This document shows, piece by piece, positions 31,961-39,473 of a DNA stretch of 62,585 bases. Position 1 is the stretch's first letter. Each line of letters opens with the position of its first letter. The stretch is from a virus. Under the pieces are notes generated by a model, which searched no databases, was not told the DNA's origin, and was given only the letters and a program-made list of their open reading frames with translations. Where the stretch lies: the IMG/VR virus record IMGVR_UViG_3300044813_000005, positions 1 to 62,585 of that record; one strand, written 5' to 3'. The position numbers and the translations under genes are program-made.

Positions 31961-32172
31961 GCCGCCACCGGCTCGACCAGAAGCGACGCGACGGGCACGT
32001 CGAGGACGGCGGCGATGCGGCCGAGGCCGTGGGCCTTGGGGAGCCGGTCAGCCAGCTCCAGGCGAGCGATGGTGGAGGTCGACACACCGGCGCGTAGAGC
32101 AAGCTGCTCGCGGGTCAGCCCCGCCGACTCGCGGGCCGACCGGACGATCTGACCTGGGGTCGTTTCTGACAT
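31957..32172 (-). CDS. Cro-like XRE-family regulator
   Basis: 71 aa from ATG at 32172. VRSARESAGLTREQLALRAGVSTSTIARLELADRLPKAHGLGRIAA is a complete five-helix HTH_3 domain with no dimerization domain. It is the first gene of the early minus transcript, diverging from the repressor candidate, as in phage switches. A CAGGAT box 7 nt from the ATG suggests a leaderless message. Confidence 0.8.
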   Translation of the reverse strand: MSETTPGQIVRSARESAGLTREQLALRAGVSTSTIARLELADRLPKAHGLGRIAAVLDVPVASLLVEPVAA

Positions 32173-32237
32173 ATGGCAATCCTGCACCACCCTTCTTGAC
32201 ATGTCAAGCCTGCGCGGGGACCATTCCTGACATGTCG
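32167..32237. promoter_or_regulatory. Three operators in the divergent switch promoter
   Basis: TGACATATGG at 32167, TGACATGTCA at 32197 inside the perfect palindrome CTTGACATGTCAAG (32195-32208), and TGACATGTCG at 32228. Spacing is 30 and 31 bp, about three helical turns. The central palindrome holds back-to-back TTGACA -35 boxes (plus 32196-32201; minus 32207-32202). The minus promoter has CAGGAT at 32184-32179; the plus one perhaps GACCAT at 32219-32224. Confidence 0.75.
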
Positions 32238-32275
32238 TCCGACTCAACGGGGGACAACGAAGGGACAGGTGCAGA

Positions 32276-32635
32276 ATGGCCACACGCACGGTGACCTGGG
32301 GTGACGCGCTTCTCGCGGAAGCCACCAAGGCGCCCGGTGGGCTGAAGCAGGCCGTCGAGACGATCCGCGAAGAAGTGGGACCGCTCATCGGCACGCGGAA
32401 CACGTTCGCGAAGCTGCTGAAGGCCGAGGGGCCGGAGTCGCTGAACGAGTCAGACCTGTGGCGGGCGTGGCTGCTGCTGGTCGTGCTGGGGCAGGAGCCC
32501 GCCGACTGGGATGTCGACCTGTCGGTGATGCCCCGCGCCTACAGCGAGCGGGCGCTGCGGGCGAACCTGTTCAATGCGGTGCGCCGTCAGGGACTCGAAC
32601 CCCGAACCCGCTGGTTAATGGCTTCGGCGGCGTAG
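32276..32635 (+). CDS. Candidate immunity repressor with attP-encoded C-terminus
   Basis: 119 aa. GTRNTFAKLLKAEGPESLNESDLWRAWLLLVVLGQEPADWDV and AYSERALRANL look like actinophage immunity repressors of the BPs/Brujita kind, by memory. Residues from about 101 to 114 are encoded by the attP core, and the last five, MASAA, lie just beyond it. The Ala-Ala end resembles an ssrA-type degradation tag. Integration would replace that tail. It is followed by int, as in phages with integration-dependent immunity. Confidence 0.7.
   Translation: MATRTVTWGDALLAEATKAPGGLKQAVETIREEVGPLIGTRNTFAKLLKAEGPESLNESDLWRAWLLLVVLGQEPADWDVDLSVMPRAYSERALRANLFNAVRRQGLEPRTRWLMASAA
32580..32618. other. attP: attP core identical to a tRNA 3' half
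   Basis: Read on the minus strand it gives part of an anticodon loop and stem, GGGGTTCGAGTCCC (T arm with TTCGAGT loop) and ACGGCGCA (acceptor strand and discriminator). This looks like a tRNA-Lys 3' half. There is no 5' half here, so it is not a tRNA gene. It lies 75 bp before the integrase start and inside the repressor candidate. Confidence 0.82.
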
Positions 32636-32692
32636 CAGCCCCCCGGTTCCCCCGTTCGGGTGATTACGCCATGCACGCACGGTCAGCAGGAT

Positions 32693-33505
32693 ATGACAGT
32701 GACCACATCTCATTGGGAACCGGAGATCAAAGCGTGGGTCGGCTGGCTGCGCGCCGCCGGCCGTCCGCCGACCACCATCTACTTGAGGACCTACCACATC
32801 CGCCGGATCGGGCTGGTGTTCCCAACCCGCTCGCCGTGGGCGCTGACCGTCGAGGACCTGGCCGGGTGGCTGGGTGTGCATGACTGGTCCCCGGAGACTC
32901 GCCGCTCGTACCGGGCCAGCCTGCGTGCGTTCTTCGGCTGGGGGCTCATCACCGGCAGGGTGGTGGGTAACCCGGCGGCGCTGCTGCCCGTCGTGAAGCT
33001 GCCGGTGGGGAAGCCGCGGCCGGCACCGGAGCTGGTGTACCGGGCGGCGCTACTCCGCGCCGACGACCGGGAGCGCCTGATGCTCCGGCTGGCGGCGATG
33101 GCGGGTCTGCGCCGGGGTGAGATCAGCCGGGTCCGCGGTGATGACGTGGAGGCTGATCTGATCGGCTGGTCGCTGCGGGTGGTGGGGAAGGGCAGCGCGG
33201 TGCGGCTGGTGCCGCTGTTGGACGAGCTCGCCGCCGACCTGGCGGGTTTCTCGGGGTGGGTGTTCCCGGGGCAGGACGACGGGCATCTGTCGGCGGCGCA
33301 TGTGGGGAAGCTGATGTCGCGGCTGCTGGGGCCGGGGTGGACGGCGCACGGCCTGCGGCACCGGTTCGCCGCGCGGGCGTACGAGCCGGAGCGGGACATC
33401 CGGGCGGTGCAAATGTTGCTCGGTCATGCGTCTGTGGTGACGACCCAGCGGTACACACCGGTCCCGGCGGGGGCGTTGCGGGCTGCGGTCCTGGCAGCGT
33501 CCTAG
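32693..33505 (+). CDS. int: Small tyrosine integrase
   Basis: 270 aa from ATG at 32693; GTG at 32660 would add 11 residues. A SAM-like core-binding domain covers residues 1-100. Catalytic residues: R in GLRRGEISR, K in VVGKGS, H-x-x-R in HGLRHRF, H in LLGHAS, and Tyr in TTQRYTPV. Little sequence precedes the core-binding domain, so an arm-binding domain appears absent, as in Brujita integrase. Stop shares CTAG with the convergent gene. Confidence 0.9.
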   Translation: MTVTTSHWEPEIKAWVGWLRAAGRPPTTIYLRTYHIRRIGLVFPTRSPWALTVEDLAGWLGVHDWSPETRRSYRASLRAFFGWGLITGRVVGNPAALLPVVKLPVGKPRPAPELVYRAALLRADDRERLMLRLAAMAGLRRGEISRVRGDDVEADLIGWSLRVVGKGSAVRLVPLLDELAADLAGFSGWVFPGQDDGHLSAAHVGKLMSRLLGPGWTAHGLRHRFAARAYEPERDIRAVQMLLGHASVVTTQRYTPVPAGALRAAVLAAS

Positions 33506-34890
33506 ACGGTCGTGACTCCGACCAGCCGCCGCGCGCGCCACACGCCGTAGATCGGCACCGGCCCCCGGACGTTCGCCCCCGGATGCGGCGCTTCGACGAT
33601 CATGCCTCCGCCGAGGTAGATGACGACGTGCCCGCTGTCGGGGAACACGAGGTCCCCGCGCTGGATCTGCGACGGGTCCACAGCAACGCCCATCCCGATC
33701 AGCGTGGACGTGGTCGGCCGGCCGGGCAGCTTGAACGCGGCGTCGACGAGGCCGGAGCAGTCGAACGCGTTCGGGCCTTCCGCACCCCATACGTACGGCT
33801 TGCCGACCTGCGCCAGCGCGTACGCGATCGCCGCTTCGACGGTGGGGCTACCCGAGGTGGGGACGGTCGGCGTGCAGGTGACGGCGACAGGCTGCGCGAT
33901 CGGGTCGGCGACTGGGACGACCGGCGGGAACGGCCCGAGCGCGCCGCGGGCCTTGGCGAGCGCCTGCACGGCCTGCGCCTCGAACTTCAGGTAACGCCCG
34001 CTGCTGTACGTCTCCGCCCACGGCCTGCCCCAGTCCCAGCCTGCGTCCCGGAGGACAATCAGCGCCGCGTTCGCGTTCGCCTGCGGGTCGCGCCACGTCT
34101 CGCCGGGCAGTAGGCCGGGGTGGGCGGACAGCATGATCTGGAAGATGCCGCGTGCGCTGGTGTGCGGGTTGGCCGCGTTGGGGTTGGCCCCTGATTCGGC
34201 GAGGAGCACTTCCTGCGCGGTCAGCGGGTTGGGGAAGCCCCGGCCGTCCGGTAGGCGGGCCTTGAGCACGGCGCGGGCGGCGACGACCGCCGGCTCGTCG
34301 GTGCTGCTGGCGGGGATGCTGGCCGGGCCGGTGGGGCAGCACGGCGACGGCGCGGACACCTGCGTCGTCGGTGCGACGGGCTGCGCCGGGTCGACCGGCG
34401 CGGTCCCGCCTTTTACGGCGGATTGGAAGGCGTGCCAGCCGGTGGCGAGCGCCTGCCCAACCTGACGGCCGGCTGTCTCCATGCCGGCGCGCATCTGCTC
34501 GGCGTCCGGCGGCGGCTCAGTGAGCTTGTGCGCGAACCCACCGAAGCGATACCCGATGCCCGCCGCACCCCCGACCGGCAGCGGCGTGCAGGCCAGCGAG
34601 GCGTTGTAGGAGGCGGGGTGGACGAGCCCTTGGACGGCCCGGTCGAGCTGCGGGTACGCGCCGAGGAGCGCCTGCCAGATGAGGGTGAGGATGAACCCGA
34701 GGATCGCCAGCAGCTTCGCCAGCGACAGGTGGGACAGGGCGGCTTTGGTGCCGCCGAGCAGGCTGGGTCCGGCGGCGTGGGCGCCTTGCTTGGCGAGCCC
34801 GCCGAGGAGCGACTGCCCGCCGTGCGCCCACCCCCAGCCGAGCCCTTTGCAGACGGCCTTGGGTCCCCACAGGAACGGGTTCCAGCCCAT
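33502..34890 (-). CDS. Transglycosylase and NlpC/P60 peptidoglycan hydrolase
   Basis: 462 aa. An N-terminal membrane segment (LAKLLAILGFILTLIWQALLG) near residue 60 is followed by a Pro/Ala linker, then an SLT-like domain with VLLAESGANPNAAN and GIFQIM (catalytic Glu), and a C-terminal NlpC/P60 domain with NAFDCSGLVDAAF (Cys) and GHVVIYLG (His). The layout matches VirB1-like cell-wall enzymes of actinobacterial conjugative elements. It lies four genes downstream of the FtsK-like gene in the same operon. Confidence 0.83.
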   Translation of the reverse strand: MGWNPFLWGPKAVCKGLGWGWAHGGQSLLGGLAKQGAHAAGPSLLGGTKAALSHLSLAKLLAILGFILTLIWQALLGAYPQLDRAVQGLVHPASYNASLACTPLPVGGAAGIGYRFGGFAHKLTEPPPDAEQMRAGMETAGRQVGQALATGWHAFQSAVKGGTAPVDPAQPVAPTTQVSAPSPCCPTGPASIPASSTDEPAVVAARAVLKARLPDGRGFPNPLTAQEVLLAESGANPNAANPHTSARGIFQIMLSAHPGLLPGETWRDPQANANAALIVLRDAGWDWGRPWAETYSSGRYLKFEAQAVQALAKARGALGPFPPVVPVADPIAQPVAVTCTPTVPTSGSPTVEAAIAYALAQVGKPYVWGAEGPNAFDCSGLVDAAFKLPGRPTTSTLIGMGVAVDPSQIQRGDLVFPDSGHVVIYLGGGMIVEAPHPGANVRGPVPIYGVWRARRLVGVTTV

Positions 34891-35198
34891 CAGCTAGACG
34901 TGGCCCAGTGCTCGCAGCCGAGGCACCGTCCGCCCGGGACGTTGGCGAGTGGCCGCTTGCAGTCGACGCACGGGTACGCGTCAGGGGTCAGCACCGCGTC
35001 GACGGGGGCTGCCGGGATTGCCACTGGTCGGAGTCGTAACCAGATGATGGCGACCGCCCCGCCGACGAGGATGGAGACGAGGAGCCAGCCGAGCCACGGG
35101 TGGGTGACGGCTTCGAAGATGACGAACAGCTCGAGGGGCCAGGCGGCGAAGATCGCGGCGGGGGTGATCTGGAAGTCGGTCCAGAACCCGCGCCTCAT
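34890..35198 (-). CDS. Membrane protein with zinc ribbon
   Basis: 102 aa from ATG at 35198. Two hydrophobic segments (IFAAWPLELFVIFEAVT; LGWLLVSILVGGAVAIIWL) and a C-terminal CVDCKRPL...CLGCEHW zinc ribbon. It is coupled to both neighbours. Probably part of the FtsK-linked envelope complex, by position. Confidence 0.65.
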   Translation of the reverse strand: MRRGFWTDFQITPAAIFAAWPLELFVIFEAVTHPWLGWLLVSILVGGAVAIIWLRLRPVAIPAAPVDAVLTPDAYPCVDCKRPLANVPGGRCLGCEHWATSS

Positions 35199-35692
35199 GC
35201 CGCTGCCCTCGTCCGTGGGTGCGGTTTGTTGCAGGTGGCGCACATGAACAGCGGCGGCCGCCCGCCGGCCTGGAACGGATGGTCGGCCGGAAGTTTGCCG
35301 ACCCGCCATTCCAGTTTCCTGTCCCCGTTCCGCATGAGGAACTTCTCAAGGCCGAGCTGCTTCAGTTCATCCGCGGAGTGACGAGCCAGTGGCCGCTGGT
35401 CGGGCGTCGCCTGCCATGACCGCCACGTCTTGACCGCACGGCGTACGTGCGGGGCGGCGAGGCCGACCCCGGCGAATGCAGCGCCGCCGATGACGAGGAG
35501 CGGGGCGTGGACCCACGCCGTCGCCAGCACAGCAGCGCCGACGCCGAGGCGCAGCGGCCGGTTCTTGGCGTAGAACCGCTTCGCCGACCGCTTGACCGTG
35601 GCCTTGCCGCGCTGCCCTTTGACGCCCTTGCGGTAGGCGGTGGCACCACTCCGGGTCTTGTACTGGCCTCCACGGCGCTGGTAAGTGGTCAT
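35195..35692 (-). CDS. Basic membrane protein
   Basis: 165 aa from ATG at 35692. A very basic N-terminus (YRKGVKGQRGKATVKRSAKRF) precedes two hydrophobic segments (LGVGAAVLATAWVHAPLLVIGG). The C-terminus has CATCNKPH. Its ATG overlaps the FtsK-like stop. Similar small membrane proteins accompany TraB/FtsK genes in integrative elements. Confidence 0.65.
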   Translation of the reverse strand: MTTYQRRGGQYKTRSGATAYRKGVKGQRGKATVKRSAKRFYAKNRPLRLGVGAAVLATAWVHAPLLVIGGAAFAGVGLAAPHVRRAVKTWRSWQATPDQRPLARHSADELKQLGLEKFLMRNGDRKLEWRVGKLPADHPFQAGGRPPLFMCATCNKPHPRTRAAA

Positions 35693-37530
35693 GAGGCTTC
35701 GCCTTCTTTCCATACGGGGGCTGTTTGAGCCTGTCCAACGTCTATGCGGCGGGGGGTTTGAGCGTGCCGCGCGGGAACGGCGCGTAGGGGTTGAGCCTTC
35801 GGCGCGGGGGGTGCGAGGCGATATGCGGAGCCGTTGCGGGTCCCATAGCGCTCCACGGAGCCAGCCATCTTCGCGAGGCGGAGGCCGAGCGTCGTCGGGT
35901 TGGGCGGCCGGAGGTCCGGGTCCAGCAGGTCGTGGATGCCCTTTGCCGTCAGCGGGCCGTGGATTGTGAGGATGTCGACGACGGCGCTCTCAAGGTCGAC
36001 GACCTTCGGCTTGCCGAGAGCGCGGAGTGCCCTGGCCCGGTCGCAGATCGCCCGCCAGTCGGCGTCGTCGATGTAGTCGAACCGGAACGCCACCTCCACG
36101 CCGGGGGTCATCATGATCGCCTCCCCGCGCTGCGCCGGCAGGGGGACGGTCGGCGTCTCCCCGAGGATCAGCTTGGCGTTGGCGGCGTTCCGCATGGCGA
36201 GGGCGAACCGGGTGTCGATGAGGTCCCGGACACCGCCGGGGAGGTCTTCGACGGACGGTCGCTGGGTGGAGAACAGCATGACCAGCTCGACGGCCCGACA
36301 GAGGCGGACGAGGCGTTCCATCGTCGCGTCGATCCGGGTGAGGGTCTTCTTGTCGGCGCCGGACCGGACGTCCTGGAACTCTTCCAGGATCAGCAGGACG
36401 CCGGGGTCTTTGACGGCCGGGTCGGTGGAGTTGCGGGTCCGGACGAGGTTCAGTACTTCGTCGAGCATGTCGGCCAGTTCGGCGGCGGCGTCTTCGGAGG
36501 TGCCGCGGACGAACGTGTCGCACAGGTCCCACAGGTCGCGGTAGTCCCGGGCCGACCCTTTGCCGTCGAGGCCGAAGATGCGGGTGCGGGGGTCGAGGAT
36601 GAACTGGGCGATGACGAGACGGGCGGCCCTGGTCTTGCCGCGCCCGGGCATGCCGGCGATGAGGATGTTGTGTTCGTCCGTCTCCACGTCGACGGGGGTG
36701 CCGCGCAGCATCTCCGCGCCGACGCGGAACGGCTGGTCCCATTCGGTGCGTTCGGCGGTGGCGAGGTGGGAGCGGACGGGCGGCAGGTTCGGGCGGGGCA
36801 GGCCGACGAACATGCGGACCATCGACGCGGGTGTGTTCGGCGGGTGGCTGATCTCCACGAGCGCGGGGTCGAGGCGGAACGCCCCGGCGAGTTTGGCCCG
36901 GTTGGCGATGAACGTGTCGCAGGGGACGGCGTGCCGTCCGTCGGCGATCAGCTCGAAGTCGATACGGGTCCCGGCAGCCGTGTGAACGGGCTGGCCGTGG
37001 CGGCGGGTCTTGGGCTTGCGGCCGTTCGCTGCGGTTTCTTTGACGATGCCGGCGAAGATGCAGGCGGGGATGAGGCTGCGTTCTTTCCAGAACGTCAGCT
37101 GGGGTGCGGGGCGGGTGAGGATCGCGGCGGGGACGCAGACGGCGAGCAGTAGGAACGCGATCAGCCGGGGCGGGACGACGAGGAGCGCCAGCAGCCCGAC
37201 AACCGTGGCGGCGGCGGTGCCGGCGAGGACCCGTCGGCCGGTGAGCCAGCGGGAGTCGGGCGGGTAGAAGGACCGTTCGGCGCGGGTCCGCTCGAGCCCG
37301 GCCCACAGCCCGGCACCCGCGAGGGCGACGTAGGCGAGGGCGACGATGGTGGTGGCGGGGATGACGGCGACGGCGATGAGGACCCCGGCCGCGCCGAAGC
37401 ACAGGCGCCGCCCCCGTTTGGAGACGGCGCCGGTGGCGGTGCGGGCGAGGATGAGTAGGTCTTTCTGGCGGGCTGCGGTGCTGTGGCCGACTGCCAGCCG
37501 GTACAGGGCGCTGCCGGTGGCGGAGGTCAC
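35689..37530 (-). CDS. FtsK/TraB-like DNA translocase
   Basis: About 613 aa from GTG at 37530. Two pairs of N-terminal membrane segments. Walker A is AGMPGRGKTRAA, Walker B LLILEEFQDV, and a sensor region FSTQRPS follows. The C-terminal 70 residues look like a winged helix (LTAKGIHDLLDPDLRPPNPTTLGLRLAKM). This is the layout of actinobacterial TraB and FtsK, which move double-stranded DNA between cells or compartments. It is unusual in a phage genome. Confidence 0.83.
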   Translation of the reverse strand: MTSATGSALYRLAVGHSTAARQKDLLILARTATGAVSKRGRRLCFGAAGVLIAVAVIPATTIVALAYVALAGAGLWAGLERTRAERSFYPPDSRWLTGRRVLAGTAAATVVGLLALLVVPPRLIAFLLLAVCVPAAILTRPAPQLTFWKERSLIPACIFAGIVKETAANGRKPKTRRHGQPVHTAAGTRIDFELIADGRHAVPCDTFIANRAKLAGAFRLDPALVEISHPPNTPASMVRMFVGLPRPNLPPVRSHLATAERTEWDQPFRVGAEMLRGTPVDVETDEHNILIAGMPGRGKTRAARLVIAQFILDPRTRIFGLDGKGSARDYRDLWDLCDTFVRGTSEDAAAELADMLDEVLNLVRTRNSTDPAVKDPGVLLILEEFQDVRSGADKKTLTRIDATMERLVRLCRAVELVMLFSTQRPSVEDLPGGVRDLIDTRFALAMRNAANAKLILGETPTVPLPAQRGEAIMMTPGVEVAFRFDYIDDADWRAICDRARALRALGKPKVVDLESAVVDILTIHGPLTAKGIHDLLDPDLRPPNPTTLGLRLAKMAGSVERYGTRNGSAYRLAPPAPKAQPLRAVPARHAQTPRRIDVGQAQTAPVWKEGEAS

Positions 37531-37534
37531 GGGC

Positions 37535-37771
37535 TTACTTGACGGTTGTGTTGGTGGCGGTCTGCGGGGTGGTCGGCGCGGTCTTGCTGGGTGCGGCGGG
37601 TGCGTCAGTGAGCCCGTGGTAGACGGCTGGGACGAACACCTGCCCTGCCAGCTTGAGCCCACCGCCGAGCGCGTGCCCCGCTCCGCCTAGCACCTGCCCT
37701 GCGACGGTGGCCCCGTTAATGAGGACCATGTACGTCGCGAACGCGGCGACGATGACTGCGATCTTCTTCAT
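37535..37771 (-). CDS. Small membrane or secreted protein
   Basis: 78 aa. MKKIAVIVAAFATYMVLING is a signal anchor, followed by a Gly-rich segment and a Thr/Pro-rich tail. First gene of the FtsK operon, just downstream of the inverted repeats. Function is unknown. Confidence 0.65.
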   Translation of the reverse strand: MKKIAVIVAAFATYMVLINGATVAGQVLGGAGHALGGGLKLAGQVFVPAVYHGLTDAPAAPSKTAPTTPQTATNTTVK

Positions 37772-37830
37772 GCGCCCGAACCTTCCCCTGTGTGCCCCGG
37801 CCGCCGTATGCGGGCGGTGACACAGCGAGA

Positions 37831-37871
37831 CTACCTCACCGGGTGAGAATGACTAGCACACGTTGAGGTAG
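37831..37871. promoter_or_regulatory. Overlapping inverted repeats in a divergent promoter
   Basis: CTACCTCA at 37831-37838 pairs with TGAGGTAG at 37864-37871. Within the left arm CTCACCGGGTGAG (37835-37847) is another perfect palindrome. It lies between divergent operons at 37771 and 37905 and fits an operator for a regulator of the transfer-like module. Confidence 0.6.
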
Positions 37872-37904
37872 TATGCGGGGGTCGATCTTGTACCGTCAGC
37901 GAGC

Positions 37905-38156
37905 ATGACGCCGGAACAGGTGGCGAACATCAGTGATCCCGAGCGTCGCGCTGTCGCAGCGCAGGCTGCCATCAAAGCGGGCAACGACCGGCTCGACCGA
38001 CTTCGGAAGCTCCGCGACGACGCCATCGGCGACCTGCGGGTGGCCGGCTGGACTCAGACGCAGATCGTCGATCTGGTGGGCGTGTCGTCAGCCAGGGTCG
38101 CGGCGATCGACCGGGCGCAGGGGATCGTCACCGAGCGGACCCGCCGGAGGCAGTAG
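37905..38156 (+). CDS. Small HTH protein
   Basis: 83 aa. A helical first half (RLDRLRKLRDDAIGDLRVAG) leads to WTQTQIVDLVGVSSARVAAIDRAQG, a sigma-4 or Cro-like helix-turn-helix. It diverges from the FtsK operon across the inverted repeats and may bind them. Confidence 0.7.
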   Translation: MTPEQVANISDPERRAVAAQAAIKAGNDRLDRLRKLRDDAIGDLRVAGWTQTQIVDLVGVSSARVAAIDRAQGIVTERTRRRQ

Positions 38157-38603
38157 GTGGCGACCATGACGCTGGTCGAGTTCTTGCTGGCACGGATCGC
38201 CGAGGACGAAGCAGTAGCGCGGGCGGCCATTGGTACCGCCGCCTTCTCGCGCCAGACAGGACGCTGGTCATTCGAGAACGTCCACGACTCATTCGGCGCG
38301 ATACCTATCGTCTTCGCGGTGACAGATGCCGGAGCAAAGACGCAGGCGGCGAACATGGAGGCGGCGTGGGAGCGCGAGGAACGTGGTACCCACATCGCCC
38401 GGTGGGACCCGGCGCGCATCCTCGCCGAGTGCGAGGCGAAGCGGCGGATCGTGGAACTGCACCTGACGGCCATGACGACCCCGCCACCTCCCGATCCTTA
38501 CCAAGAAGGTCTCGTACAGGGTTGGAGAGACACGAGCGTGTTGCAGTTACTCGCGTTGCCGTACGCCGACCACCCGGATTACGACCCGGCGTGGCGCCCA
38601 TGA
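38157..38603 (+). CDS. DUF6221 family protein
   Basis: 148 aa with a GTG start and GGAGG 6 nt upstream; an ATG three codons in is possible. FLLARIAEDEAVARAA, then HIARWDPARILAECEAKRRIVELH match a family common in Streptomyces chromosomes and mobile elements. Function is not known to me. Its stop overlaps the next ATG. Confidence 0.78.
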   Translation: MATMTLVEFLLARIAEDEAVARAAIGTAAFSRQTGRWSFENVHDSFGAIPIVFAVTDAGAKTQAANMEAAWEREERGTHIARWDPARILAECEAKRRIVELHLTAMTTPPPPDPYQEGLVQGWRDTSVLQLLALPYADHPDYDPAWRP

Positions 38604-39079
38604 CACGCCGCCGCCGGCCGTGGAAGTCCGCCGCCACCGTGACCGTCCTGGCGTGGGGGATGCTCGCGTCGAAGACCAGCCCCGCGGCGGCGACGGTCGT
38701 GTTCGCCGCCGTGTCCGCGCTGGCCGTGGGCTGCCTGGTCATGGCGCGGGCACCGCGCCCGCCCCGGCAGGTCCGGCCGCGCAGCTATGGACGCCCGGTA
38801 GCCGCAGTCCCCGAGCGGACCGGGCTGTACCGCTGGTGGGGCACCCGCCTCGACGGCACCCCCGGCTTGCTGTACGTCGGCATCTCTGACCAGCCGGTCG
38901 CGCGCCTGTCGCAGCACCAGCAGGACGGCAAGCATTGGACGCTGCGGGTGACCGGCTCGACGGTGCAGTGGTATCCGAACCGGGAGATGGCACTAGCCGC
39001 GGAGGAACGGGCGATCAAGACGGAGCGGCCCGAAGCAAACATCATCCATGCGGGGCGGCGGCGGAGGCTGGCGGCATGA
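38600..39079 (+). CDS. GIY-YIG nuclease with membrane N-terminus
   Basis: 159 aa from ATG at 38600. Two hydrophobic segments (SAAATVTVLAWGMLASK-type; VVFAAVSALAVGCLVMA) are followed by TGLYRWWG, LLYVGISDQP, RLSQHQQDG and a C-terminal Glu/Asn (ALAAEERAIKTERPEANI). The core matches GIY-YIG. The membrane anchor is unusual for homing enzymes and hints at action at the envelope, with the transfer-like module. Confidence 0.78.
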   Translation: MTRRRRPWKSAATVTVLAWGMLASKTSPAAATVVFAAVSALAVGCLVMARAPRPPRQVRPRSYGRPVAAVPERTGLYRWWGTRLDGTPGLLYVGISDQPVARLSQHQQDGKHWTLRVTGSTVQWYPNREMALAAEERAIKTERPEANIIHAGRRRRLAA

Positions 39080-39083
39080 CAAA

Positions 39084-39117
39084 AGCCGCCGCCTCACCCG
39101 AAGGTGAGGCGGCGGCT
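39084..39117. terminator. Strong bidirectional terminator
   Basis: AGCCGCCGCCTCACC at 39084-39098 and its exact complement at 39103-39117, with a CGAA loop. TTTT follows in the minus direction, so it should end the late lysis transcript; it also separates the plus operon. Confidence 0.8.
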
Positions 39118-39133
39118 CAAGGTGGTACTTGTA

Positions 39134-39163
39134 TCTCCCCCTCATAAGGGATACGAGGGGAGA
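39134..39163. repeat. Second hairpin near the end of the late operon
   Basis: TCTCCCCCTC at 39134-39143 and GAGGGGAGA at 39155-39163 are nearly perfect inverted repeats, between the holin stop and the main terminator. It could stabilise or help end the late transcript. Confidence 0.55.
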
Positions 39164-39176
39164 GTACCCCAGCCGG

Positions 39177-39473
39177 TCAGGCCAAGTCGCGCACATTCCC
39201 GCCGGGCGGGTCGTCCTTCGCCGGCAGCAGCGACGCAGAGTTCGGCGCGCCGGTGAACCGGGCCAGCCCGCCCTTCACGATGGACAGCAGCGTCGGCGCG
39301 CAGGCGATCAGCGCTTTGTTCCACACGGACACGTCGGTCAGGTAGTTGGTGCCGATCCCGGAGGCGACCATCAGCCCGAGGAACGACTCGACGTAGGTGG
39401 CTCCGGCCCGCTCGACGAGGTCGAGCAGGTAGTTCCCGCCACCGGCGATGCGGCGCGACCCGGTCGCCATCAT
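39177..39473 (-). CDS. Holin
   Basis: 98 aa from ATG at 39473, overlapping the endolysin stop as ATGA. Segments YVESFLGLMVASGI and VWNKALIACAPTLLSIVKGGLARF and a hydrophilic tail fit r1t-type holins of actinophages. It lies directly downstream of the endolysin. It would permeabilise the membrane at lysis. Confidence 0.75.
   Translation of the reverse strand: MMATGSRRIAGGGNYLLDLVERAGATYVESFLGLMVASGIGTNYLTDVSVWNKALIACAPTLLSIVKGGLARFTGAPNSASLLPAKDDPPGGNVRDLA

Noticed and set aside
31957-32172. XRE protein as the maintenance repressor
   Set aside because: It is small, leads the early lytic transcript and has no dimer domain, so Cro is the better fit. The upstream gene next to int is the repressor candidate. 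Not fully excluded.
32580-32618. Functional phage tRNA gene
   Set aside because: Only the 3' half is present, with no D arm or 5' acceptor strand. It fits an attachment core.
35791-37152. Long plus-strand frame opposite the FtsK-like gene
   Set aside because: Composition is Val/Gly/Asp-rich shadow text. Walker motifs lie on the minus strand.
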